This document shows positions 1-4,926 of a stretch of DNA of 5,535 nt, one piece after another. The number at the start of each line of letters is the position of its first letter. Position 1 is the first letter of the stretch. Location of the stretch: positions 1 to 5,535 of the forward strand of contig PXDM01000136.1 in NCBI GenBank assembly GCA_003565055.1. Direction: 5' to 3'. The position numbers and the translations under genes are program-made. The stretch is from Paracoccaceae bacterium. GTDB lineage: Bacteria > Pseudomonadota > Alphaproteobacteria > Rhodobacterales > Rhodobacteraceae. The notes beneath the pieces are model-generated. The model saw only the letters and a list, made by a program, of their open reading frames with translations. It was not told where the DNA came from and did not search any database.

Positions 1-560
1 CGGGGATGCGGGGGGGCGGTTGTCCGGCGCAGCCGCGTGTAGAGCGCGCGCATTGTCGGGCCGAGTTGCAGCCAGACTGTTTCCAGAAGCCCCAGCATTG
101 CAGGGCTGCGCGCACGCAAATAGAGCGTGCGGTGAAATTCCAGATTGGTGCGGATATACTCCACGGGGTCTTGCAGATGGATGGCGCGGGCATTGGCCTC
201 GTTGATTGCCTCCATCCGGTCGATCAGCGCCAGATGCGCGCGCCGCAGCGCCCGGCTGCCCAGTTCCGGCTCCAGCAGCGCGCGGATTTGCGCAAGTTCC
301 TCGATCCGGTCATTGCTCAGCTCCGGCGTCATCACCCGCCCCGAGGCCGAGAGCGTCAGCGCCCCCTCTGCCGTCAGACGCCGCAACGCTTCGCGCGCGG
401 GCGTCATCGACACCCCGAATTGCTTGCCAATCCCGCGCAGGGTCAGCGCCTGCCCCGGTGCGAGTTCGCCATGCATCACTTGCAGCCGCAGCCCGCGATA
501 GACCCGATCATGGGCGGGAATTTCAAGCACCGGGGATTGACGGATCAGGGTATCAGGCAT
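1..560 (-). CDS. GntR-family transcriptional regulator, FCD subfamily (3' end outside window)
   Basis: This is probably a ligand-responsive DNA-binding repressor or activator of the FadR/FCD group of GntR proteins. The 186 visible residues start MPDTLIRQSP. Residues about 18-72 form the GntR winged helix-turn-helix, with GELAPGQALTLRGIGKQFGV followed by the recognition-helix signature SMTPAREALRRL and EGAL. Residues about 80-186 are the start of the all-helical FCD effector domain, including the NLEFHRTLY block. His143 there is the usual first metal-binding His, and the upstream Asp common in the family is Asn139. The remaining metal ligands would lie beyond the left edge. The ATG at 560 is the only plausible start, because an in-frame TGA lies five codons upstream and the next Met is inside the DNA-binding domain. 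No Shine-Dalgarno precedes it. The gene is divergent from lldD, so control of 2-hydroxyacid use is a reasonable inference, but the real target could lie to the left. Confidence 0.9.
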   Translation of the reverse strand, partial: MPDTLIRQSPVLEIPAHDRVYRGLRLQVMHGELAPGQALTLRGIGKQFGVSMTPAREALRRLTAEGALTLSASGRVMTPELSNDRIEELAQIRALLEPELGSRALRRAHLALIDRMEAINEANARAIHLQDPVEYIRTNLEFHRTLYLRARSPAMLGLLETVWLQLGPTMRALYTRLRRTTAPPHP

Positions 561-566
561 GAGGTG

Positions 567-595
567 ATGTGATCACAAAGCCGCTGGGGCGTCAA
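567..595 (-). promoter_or_regulatory. Candidate promoter of the GntR-family gene
   Basis: On the minus strand TTGACG (590-595) matches the sigma-70 -35 consensus at five of six bases. Seventeen bases later comes TCACAT (567-572), a poor -10 hexamer that overlaps the palindrome at 568-577. With normal geometry transcription would begin at or next to the ATG at 560. That would make the mRNA leaderless or nearly so, in keeping with the missing Shine-Dalgarno. The weak -10 keeps confidence low. Confidence 0.25.
568..577. promoter_or_regulatory. Perfect 10-bp palindrome, candidate operator
   Basis: TGTGATCACA is a perfect inverted repeat ending eight bases upstream of the GntR-family start. Short palindromes with GT...AC arms are typical binding sites for FCD-type GntR dimers, and the position over the likely core promoter would suit autorepression. 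This is inferred from shape and position. A short palindrome can also occur by chance. Confidence 0.4.
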
Positions 596-630
596 TCATA
601 TGCCGCGGTCTCCAGCCCTTTCTCGTGGCC

Positions 631-658
631 TTGCAATCACCCACGATATCGGTAAAGT
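631..658 (+). promoter_or_regulatory. lldD: Candidate lldD promoter
   Basis: TTGCAA (631-636) and TAAAGT (653-658), 16 bases apart, each match four of six sigma-70 consensus positions. A start near 665 would give a leader of about 23 bases before the ATG at 688. It is the best pair I see in the interval, but it is weak. Confidence 0.3.
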
Positions 659-671
659 TTTCTTACCAATT
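655..671 (+). promoter_or_regulatory. LldR/PdhR-like operator candidate
   Basis: The E. coli GntR/FCD regulators PdhR and LldR bind sites of the form AATTGGT-N3-ACCAATT. Here 665-671 is an exact ACCAATT half-site. The matching left half at 655-661 reads AAGTTTT, four of seven consensus positions. The site would cover the predicted lldD transcription start just upstream of the ribosome binding site, which suits repression. A separate imperfect repeat, GGTAA (651-655) with TTACC (663-667), overlaps it. Confidence 0.35.
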
Positions 672-676
672 GCTCA

Positions 677-682
677 GGGAGG
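677..682 (+). promoter_or_regulatory. lldD: Ribosome binding site that fixes the lldD start
   Basis: GGGAGG lies five bases before the ATG at 688. The open frame continues upstream to a GTG at 625, but the Shine-Dalgarno and the family's usual N-terminus both favour 688. Confidence 0.8.
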
Positions 683-687
683 ACAGC

Positions 688-1857
688 ATGCCGGTCATCA
701 CCACGATCGAGGACCTGCGCCGCATCTATGAACGCCGTACGCCGCGCATGTTCTACGATTACGCGGAATCCGGCAGCTGGACGGAGCAGACCTTCCGCGA
801 GAATATCAGCGACTTCAAGCATATACGCCTCAAGCAACGCGTGGCGGTCGATATGAGCGGTCGCAGCACCAAAAGCACGATGATCGGGCAGGATGTGGCG
901 ATGCCCGTCGCCTTGGCGCCCGTTGGCTTGACCGGAATGCAAGCGGCGGATGGTGAGATCAAGGCCGCAAGAGCCGCCGAGAAATTCGGTGTCCCCTTCA
1001 CCCTTTCGACCATGTCCATCTGCTCGATTGAAGACGTGGCCGCCCATACGACAAAGCCGTTCTGGTTTCAGGTCTACACGCTCAAAGATGACGATTTCAT
1101 GCGCCGCCTCTTCGAGCGCGCCCATGCCGCCAATTGCTCGGCCATCGTGATCACGGTCGATCTGCAAGTGCTGGGCCAGCGCCACAAGGATCTGAAAAAC
1201 GGCCTCTCCGCGCCCCCCAAACTGACCGCGAAATCCATCGCCAACATGATGACCAAGATCCCTTGGGGTCTCGAAATGCTCGGCACGAAGCGACGCTTCT
1301 TCGGCAATATCGTGGGCCATGCCAAAGGCGTGACAGACCCCTCCTCGCTCTCGACCTGGACGGCCGAGGCTTTCGATCCGGCGCTCGACTGGAACCGGAT
1401 CGCGCAATTCAAGGACTGGTGGGGCGGCAAGGTGATCATCAAGGGCATCATGGAGCCCGAAGACGCCCGCCGCGCCGCTGATATCGGGGCCGATGCCATT
1501 GTCGTGTCGAACCATGGCGGGCGGCAACTCGATGGCGCGGTCAGCTCGATTCGCATGCTGCCCTCGATCCTTGATGCTGTGGGGGACCGGGTCGACGTGC
1601 ATCTCGACAGTGGCATCCGCACGGGTCAGGACGCGCTCAAAGCGCTCGCGCTCGGTGCGAAGGGCACGTATATCGGGCGCGCTTTCACCTATGGGCTCGG
1701 CGCAATGGGAGAAAAGGGCGTCACAAAGGCACTCGAGATCATCCACAAGGAACTCGACACCACAATGGCACTATGCGGTGAGACCGATATTCACAATCTC
1801 GGGCCGCACAACCTCTATGTCCCGCAAGGCTTTGGCGACCCGACGATCCTACTGTGA
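688..1857 (+). CDS. lldD: FMN-dependent L-lactate dehydrogenase (alpha-hydroxyacid dehydrogenase/oxidase family)
   Basis: This 389-residue enzyme, of typical family length, oxidises L-lactate to pyruvate using FMN. Family members of this type pass electrons to the respiratory chain at the inner membrane. The full (beta/alpha)8 active site is present by comparison with flavocytochrome b2: Tyr25 (b2 Tyr143), Tyr130 in WFQVY (Tyr254), Asp158 in ITVD (Asp282), Arg165 in LGQRHKD (Arg289), Lys252 in IIKGI (Lys349), and catalytic His276 with Arg279 in SNHGGRQLDG (His373, Arg376). FMN-phosphate contacts are LDSGIRTG (306-313) and IGRA (329-332). The less conserved stretch at about 172-225 matches the mobile loop that in relatives helps membrane contact. 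There is no signal peptide. No lactate permease lies next to it in the window. The exact 2-hydroxyacid cannot be read from sequence, so glycolate or mandelate remain possible, but lactate is most likely. Confidence 0.9.
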   Translation: MPVITTIEDLRRIYERRTPRMFYDYAESGSWTEQTFRENISDFKHIRLKQRVAVDMSGRSTKSTMIGQDVAMPVALAPVGLTGMQAADGEIKAARAAEKFGVPFTLSTMSICSIEDVAAHTTKPFWFQVYTLKDDDFMRRLFERAHAANCSAIVITVDLQVLGQRHKDLKNGLSAPPKLTAKSIANMMTKIPWGLEMLGTKRRFFGNIVGHAKGVTDPSSLSTWTAEAFDPALDWNRIAQFKDWWGGKVIIKGIMEPEDARRAADIGADAIVVSNHGGRQLDGAVSSIRMLPSILDAVGDRVDVHLDSGIRTGQDALKALALGAKGTYIGRAFTYGLGAMGEKGVTKALEIIHKELDTTMALCGETDIHNLGPHNLYVPQGFGDPTILL

Positions 1858-1863
1858 TTTCAT

Positions 1864-1908
1864 CTTTGTCCAAATATCCTCGGGGGTGAATTGGCGTTTA
1901 CGCCAAGA
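1864..1908 (+). repeat. Structured intergenic element with a perfect hairpin, possibly a dispersed repeat
   Basis: A perfect hairpin, TTGGCG (1891-1896), loop TTTA, CGCCAA (1901-1906), sits directly before the lldD terminator. It is preceded by the phrase CAAATATCCTCGGGGGTGAA (1871-1890). From memory, this phrase followed by a GGCG/CGCC hairpin and a G5/C5 hairpin recurs between genes in roseobacter genomes, which would make it a repetitive extragenic element. I cannot confirm that here. Only one copy is in the window. Confidence 0.4.
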
Positions 1909-1932
1909 GGGGGCGGAAGCCCCCTTTTCTTT
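1905..1932 (+). terminator. Rho-independent terminator after lldD
   Basis: GGGGGC (1909-1914), loop GGAA, GCCCCC (1919-1924) forms a six-pair GC stem that can be lengthened by the flanking AAGA/TTTT bases. It is followed by TTTTCTTT (1925-1932). It lies 50 bases after the lldD stop and separates lldD from rplY. Confidence 0.8.
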
Positions 1933-1953
1933 CCCACGATTCTCCCCTATAGC
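1925..1953 (+). promoter_or_regulatory. rplY: Candidate rplY promoter
   Basis: TATAGC (1948-1953) is a fair -10 hexamer, matching four of six positions. Spacing of 17 puts the -35 at TTTTCT (1925-1930), which is weak and overlaps the T-tract of the preceding terminator. A start near 1959 would give a leader of about 58 bases beginning just before the hairpin at 1967. Confidence 0.3.
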
Positions 1954-1966
1954 GCCATCTCCACAC

Positions 1967-2016
1967 GGCCCGCACCCTTGGAGGCGGGCCTCTCAACTTG
2001 TGAAAAGGAATATCAA
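1967..2016 (+). promoter_or_regulatory. rplY: Structured rplY 5' leader with ribosome binding site
   Basis: GGCCCGC (1967-1973) and GCGGGCC (1984-1990) form a perfect seven-pair stem around a ten-base loop. No T-tract follows, so it is not a terminator. A competing smaller hairpin, GAGG (1981-1984) with CCTC (1989-1992), uses the same bases. The Shine-Dalgarno AAGGAA (2005-2010) is six bases before the ATG at 2017. Loop bases CCTT (1976-1979) are complementary to AAGG (2005-2008). Control of L25 synthesis through this leader is an inference. Confidence 0.4.
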
Positions 2017-2646
2017 ATGGCTGGTGAGATCCCGGATCTTGTAGCCGAGACACGCACGGGGACAGGCAAGGGGGCCGCCCGTCAAGCTCGTCGTGATCAT
2101 CTCGTACCCGGAATTGTCTATGGCGGTGGGGCTGATCCGCTCCCGCTCAATTTCAAATACAACTACCTTGTGGCCAGACTCAAAGCAGGCCGCTTCCTCT
2201 CGACGCTTTTCAACCTCAAGGTTGAAGGTCAGGAAGATGTGCGCGTGATCTGCCGTGGTGTGCAGCGCGATGTCGTGAACGGTCTGCCGACCCATGTCGA
2301 CCTGATGCGCCTGCGCCGGACCAGCCGGATCAATCTCTTCATTCCGGTGGAATTCATCAATCGTGAAAGCTGCGTCGGTCTGAAGCGCGGCGGCACCTTG
2401 ACGGTCGTGCGCCCGGAAGTCGAATTGAACGTGCTCGCAGGCGAGATCCCCGAGAAACTGGTGGTCGATCTCGCAAACTATGCCATCGGCGACACGATCA
2501 CCATTTCAGCGATCACGCTGCCCAAGGGCACCAAGCCGACGATCGACCGCGATTTCGTCATTGCAAATATCGCGGCACCCCGCGCCCTTGCAGCCGCTGA
2601 TGACGACGATCAAGAGTCCGAATCCGAGAGCGCGACCGAGGCGTAA
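2017..2646 (+). CDS. rplY: 50S ribosomal protein L25 (CTC/TL5 long form)
   Basis: L25 binds 5S rRNA in the central protuberance of the large ribosomal subunit. At 209 residues this is the long CTC type. Residues about 5-95 are the L25 domain, with the signature GKGAARQARR followed by LVPGIVYGGG (29-38) and DVVNGLPTHVDLMRL (85-99). Residues about 100-190 are the C-terminal TL5 beta domain, ending around DRDFVIANI. The last 15 residues are acidic (DDDDQESESESATEA), a common tail in this family. The start at 2017 is set by AAGGAA six bases upstream. The frame is open back to 1891, but that extension would run through the lldD terminator and is not protein-like. The gene is probably a single transcription unit, with its own leader and a terminator immediately after it. 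Long-form relatives in some bacteria are general-stress proteins, but the leader here shows no recognisable stress promoter. Confidence 0.96.
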   Translation: MAGEIPDLVAETRTGTGKGAARQARRDHLVPGIVYGGGADPLPLNFKYNYLVARLKAGRFLSTLFNLKVEGQEDVRVICRGVQRDVVNGLPTHVDLMRLRRTSRINLFIPVEFINRESCVGLKRGGTLTVVRPEVELNVLAGEIPEKLVVDLANYAIGDTITISAITLPKGTKPTIDRDFVIANIAAPRALAAADDDDQESESESATEA

Positions 2647-2671
2647 TCCTGGGCGGCGCGTGACATTCTTG

Positions 2672-2701
2672 GGGGCATCCGGCGTTCGGGTGCCCCTTTT
2701 T
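2672..2701 (+). terminator. Rho-independent terminator after rplY
   Basis: A ten-pair stem (2672-2681 with 2687-2696, GGGGCA...TGCCCC at its base and one T-G pair) closes a five-base loop and is followed by TTTTT (2697-2701). It lies 25 bases after the rplY stop. The stop codon of the opposing gene (2701-2703) touches the T-run. On the minus strand no T-tract follows the hairpin, so it looks one-directional. Confidence 0.9.
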
Positions 2702-3021
2702 CATTCCTGCGCCGTAATCCGCTGGATTGAATCGTAGAATTCCAATTCCGGCGGGCCGAGATATATGCTCTCATGCGCGCGCACCCCCTTGTGTGAGCCC
2801 CTGAAATTCTGCGACTTGGCCCAGGCGTCAAAGGCAGCTTTGTCGCGCCACAGAGTATGTGACAGATACACAGTCGCTTCGCCGTCGCTTGCCCCGCGAA
2901 ACAAATGGAACTCCACAAAACCATCGAGCTCGGGCAATTTGCTCTCGCGCGAGGTCCAGATCTCCTCAAACGCTGTTTCCTGACCGGGGCGCACGCGAAA
3001 ACGATTGATTGTCAGATACAT
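2701..3021 (-). CDS. ABM-fold monooxygenase, possible IsdG/HmoA-like haem-degrading enzyme
   Basis: This 106-residue protein has the dimeric alpha+beta-barrel fold of the antibiotic biosynthesis monooxygenase (ABM) family. It starts MYLTINRFRVRPGQ and continues with FEEIW, a GFVEFHLFRG strand, VYLSHTLWRD, FDAWAKSQNF and SHKGVR. The Asn-Trp-His triad needed for haem cleavage in staphylococcal IsdG/IsdI is present at Asn6, Trp67 and His77. Its spacing nearly matches those enzymes (Asn6, Trp66, His76 in IsdI). Haem degradation for iron supply or haem turnover in the cytoplasm is therefore the preferred reading, though ABM proteins act on varied substrates. I chose the start at 3021 over the ATG at 3027, because AGGGA is six bases from the former and touches the latter. 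It is transcribed alone, convergent with rplY and divergent from pth. No haem-uptake genes are in the window. Confidence 0.85.
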   Translation of the reverse strand: MYLTINRFRVRPGQETAFEEIWTSRESKLPELDGFVEFHLFRGASDGEATVYLSHTLWRDKAAFDAWAKSQNFRGSHKGVRAHESIYLGPPELEFYDSIQRITAQE

Positions 3022-3027
3022 CTGCAT

Positions 3028-3032
3028 TCCCT
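3028..3032 (-). promoter_or_regulatory. Ribosome binding site that fixes the ABM gene start
   Basis: Minus-strand AGGGA is separated by six bases (ATGCAG) from the ATG at 3021. The ATG at 3027 would leave no spacer, so the shorter 106-residue protein is preferred. Confidence 0.65.
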
Positions 3033-3048
3033 GTGTTCAGTTTGCGTC

Positions 3049-3076
3049 AGTCTAGCCACCAGTTTCCCGGATGCAA
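3049..3076 (-). promoter_or_regulatory. Candidate promoter of the ABM gene
   Basis: On the minus strand TTGCAT (3071-3076) and TAGACT (3049-3054) are 16 bases apart. TAGACT matches four of six -10 positions, and TTGCAT keeps the TTG of the -35. I see no clear Fur, Irr or RirA type box around it. Confidence 0.3.
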
Positions 3077-3084
3077 GCAAGTGC

Positions 3085-3113
3085 TTTTCACCCTGCGGGC
3101 TCTTCTTTATGCT
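3085..3113 (+). promoter_or_regulatory. pth: Candidate pth promoter
   Basis: TTTTCA (3085-3090) and TATGCT (3108-3113), 17 bases apart, each match four of six sigma-70 positions. The start would fall near 3120, giving a leader of about 23 bases. It is back-to-back with the ABM gene promoter candidate. Confidence 0.4.
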
Positions 3114-3142
3114 ACAGTCCAATAAGAACACTGGGGCGCAGG

Positions 3143-3832
3143 ATGAAACTTCTGGCGGGCTTGGGCAATCCGGGGCTCAAATACGCGGGCAATCGCCACA
3201 ATATCGGGTTCATGGCCGTTGATGCGATCGCCCGTGCGCATGATGCATCACCCTGGCGGTCGAAATTTCAGGGCGAGCTTGCGGAGGTCAAGCTCGGTTC
3301 CGAGAAGGCGCTTTTGCTCAAACCCGCCACCTTCATGAACCTGTCCGGTGACAGCGTCAGCGCGGCGCTGCGCTTTTACAAACTGGCCCCGGCGGATCTG
3401 ATCGTGTTCCATGACGAGCTGGACCTCGCCCCCGGTAAGATGCGGCTCAAGCAGGGGGGCGGGCATGCGGGCCATAACGGTCTGCGCTCGATCCACGCGC
3501 ATCTTGGCGCAGACTATACGCGGGTCCGTCTCGGCATCGGGCATCCCGGACACAAGGACAAGGTGTCCGGCTACGTGCTGTCGGATTTTGCCAAAGCGGA
3601 TCAGGACTGGCTCGATGATCTCATGCGCGGCATTGCGGACGGAGCGCAGGCGCTTGTCTCGGGCGATGGCGCTGGTTTCGCGAATGCCGTGGCCCTCAGG
3701 CTTCAGCCCGCACGCGACAGCACGCCCAAAACCAAGGCCCCGGCCGCGCAGGACGCGGCCATGCGTCCCGCTGCGCCGCCCCCTGAAGACCCCCGCAGCG
3801 CGCTTCAAAAACTGATGGATCGTTTCAAATGA
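3143..3832 (+). CDS. pth: Peptidyl-tRNA hydrolase
   Basis: This cytoplasmic, essential-type enzyme cleaves the ester bond of peptidyl-tRNAs that drop off the ribosome, recycling tRNA. All catalytic and binding residues known from the E. coli enzyme are present: Asn9 in GLGNPG (E. coli Asn10), His19 in NRHNIGF (His20), Met65-Asn66 in TFMNLSG (Met67-Asn68), Asp94 in HDELDL (Asp93) and Asn112 in GGHAGHNGLRS (Asn114). VRLGIGHP (128-135) and VSGYVLSDF (141-149) are further family blocks. The conserved domain ends near residue 188. A tail of about 40 residues rich in Pro, Ala and Lys follows and ends in LQKLMDRFK, giving 229 residues against about 194 in E. coli. The frame is open upstream to 3071, but MKLLAGLGNPG at 3143 is the family N-terminus. 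GGGG (3133-3136) is the probable weak Shine-Dalgarno. The gene overlaps the next by ATGA. Confidence 0.97.
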   Translation: MKLLAGLGNPGLKYAGNRHNIGFMAVDAIARAHDASPWRSKFQGELAEVKLGSEKALLLKPATFMNLSGDSVSAALRFYKLAPADLIVFHDELDLAPGKMRLKQGGGHAGHNGLRSIHAHLGADYTRVRLGIGHPGHKDKVSGYVLSDFAKADQDWLDDLMRGIADGAQALVSGDGAGFANAVALRLQPARDSTPKTKAPAAQDAAMRPAAPPPEDPRSALQKLMDRFK

Positions 3833-4866
3833 ATTTTCGCACCCATGCCCGCCTGCAAGCTGATGCTTGCGATGATCTGGGCTCCCCCTTCACCGCCCGT
3901 TTGCTCAGATTGTTTGCCGACGGGCTGCGGCCCGGCACTGTCGTCGCGGACCGCCTGCTCGGCTGGCCAGAGGATCGCATCGCAGCGGATGCGGTCGGAC
4001 TACGGCTCACTGCTGCGCTGCATCATCTGGTGCTCAGCGGTCAGGCGCCTGTTCTGGGGCGCCTCTACAAAGCGCATGACACGACCGAGGATGCCCAGCT
4101 TTGGCGTGTGCTCGAAGCCGCGTTGAAGCTCAATTCCGCTGCGGTCCTCGACACGCTGGAGCGCGCGCCGCAGACCAACGAGGTCCGTCGTGCGGCCGTC
4201 TATATCGCGGCGGCGCATTGGCTGAATGCAGCGCTTGATGTGCCGTTCGTGCTGTCCGAACTGGGTAGCGCAGCGGGGCTCAACCTGCTCTGGGATCACT
4301 ATGCGTTGCGGATCGGGGACCAGACCTACGGCCCGGAGGACGCCGCTATCGTGCTCACCCCGGAATGGCGCGGCGACCTGCCGCCCCATGCACCGCCGCT
4401 GATCCGCAGGCGCTCGGGTGTCGATCTCCATCCGCTCGACCCCGAGGCAGATCGGCTTCGGCTGCTCTCCTATCTCTGGCCGGATCAGCCAGCGCGGCTC
4501 GATCAGATGGCACATGCGCTTGATCTGGCGGCCGAACACCGCCCCCAGATCAAGCAGGCACATGCCATTGACTGGCTTGAAACCCAACTGGCCCAGCCCG
4601 TCCCACAGGCGCTTCATTTCATCAGCCACACAATCATGTGGCAATATCTCAGCGCACAGGAACAAGCGCGCGGGGCCACCCTGCTGGCTCGGGCGGGGGC
4701 GCGCGCGCGCGAAGATGAACCCATCGCGCATCTGTCAATGGAAGCCGACGATGACGGGCCGGGGGCCGCGATTGTGCTCGAACTCTGGCCCGGCGATGCG
4801 CGTGTGGTGCTGGGCCGCGCGGATTTTCATGGGCGCTGGATCCATTGGCAGGCCCCGCAGATCTGA
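3829..4866 (+). CDS. DUF2332 family protein of unknown function
   Basis: This 345-residue protein resembles the DUF2332 family, whose function I do not know to be established. Visible blocks are an N-terminal helical part (about 1-112), QTNEVRRAA (115-123), VLSELGSAAGLNLLWD (141-156), RSGVDLHPLDPEADRLRLL (195-213), LWPDQPARLDQM (216-227), LHFISHTIMWQYLS (262-275), PIAHLSMEAD (298-307) and a C-terminal VVLGRADFHGRWIHW (326-340). The Glu-Leu-Gly-x3-Gly block after a hydrophobic strand, with later strands ending in a likely beta hairpin, recalls Rossmann-type methyltransferases. That is only an inference. There is no signal peptide or membrane segment, so it should be cytoplasmic. Its ATG overlaps the pth stop (ATGA), and there is no Shine-Dalgarno of its own beyond the pth coding end, so its translation is probably coupled to pth. 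Confidence 0.85.
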   Translation: MNFRTHARLQADACDDLGSPFTARLLRLFADGLRPGTVVADRLLGWPEDRIAADAVGLRLTAALHHLVLSGQAPVLGRLYKAHDTTEDAQLWRVLEAALKLNSAAVLDTLERAPQTNEVRRAAVYIAAAHWLNAALDVPFVLSELGSAAGLNLLWDHYALRIGDQTYGPEDAAIVLTPEWRGDLPPHAPPLIRRRSGVDLHPLDPEADRLRLLSYLWPDQPARLDQMAHALDLAAEHRPQIKQAHAIDWLETQLAQPVPQALHFISHTIMWQYLSAQEQARGATLLARAGARAREDEPIAHLSMEADDDGPGAAIVLELWPGDARVVLGRADFHGRWIHWQAPQI

Positions 4867-4914
4867 CGGGCTGGATTTCCGAAAGCAGCGGCTTACCTGT
4901 CAACCGGGCTTTAC

Positions 4915-4922
4915 AAGGAGGT
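4915..4922 (+). promoter_or_regulatory. Near-consensus Shine-Dalgarno of the DUF2237 gene
   Basis: AAGGAGGT, almost the full anti-16S complement, ends four bases before the ATG at 4927. It fixes the start and predicts strong translation, the best ribosome binding site in the window. The 60-base gap from the DUF2332 gene holds no terminator or clear promoter, so co-transcription is likely. Confidence 0.8.
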
Positions 4923-4926
4923 CGAA

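Noticed and set aside
6..572. Plus-strand open frame of 188 codons opposite the GntR-family gene
   Set aside because: The minus strand encodes a clear GntR/FCD protein through the same bases. The plus-strand product has no recognisable motif.
568..577. CRP-type site
   Set aside because: The TGTGA and TCACA arms recall a CRP site, but they overlap with no six-base spacer, so the geometry is wrong for CRP.
625..687. N-terminal extension of lldD from a GTG at 625
   Set aside because: The good Shine-Dalgarno and the family N-terminus both point to 688, and the extension covers the likely promoter and operator.
637..1746. Long minus-strand open frame of 369 codons inside lldD
   Set aside because: High GC content produces long antisense frames. 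The plus strand has the full lldD active site, and the antisense product looks like no family.
1967..1990. Second terminator before rplY
   Set aside because: The stem is strong, but the following bases (TCTCAACTTG) are not a T-tract and the gene starts just after it. A leader structure is more likely.
1891..2016. N-terminal extension of L25 to 1891
   Set aside because: It would translate through the lldD terminator and the rplY leader. The ribosome binding site before 2017 gives the normal L25 start.
3071..3142. N-terminal extension of Pth to 3071
   Set aside because: MKLLAGLGNPG at 3143 is the standard start of the family, and the extension overlaps the promoter candidate.
3248..3808. Minus-strand open frame of 186 codons inside pth
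   Set aside because: It is antisense to a strongly conserved gene and shows no protein features of its own.
4000..4731. Minus-strand open frame of 243 codons inside the DUF2332 gene
   Set aside because: It is a shadow of a well-supported coding region on the plus strand, with no recognisable motif.
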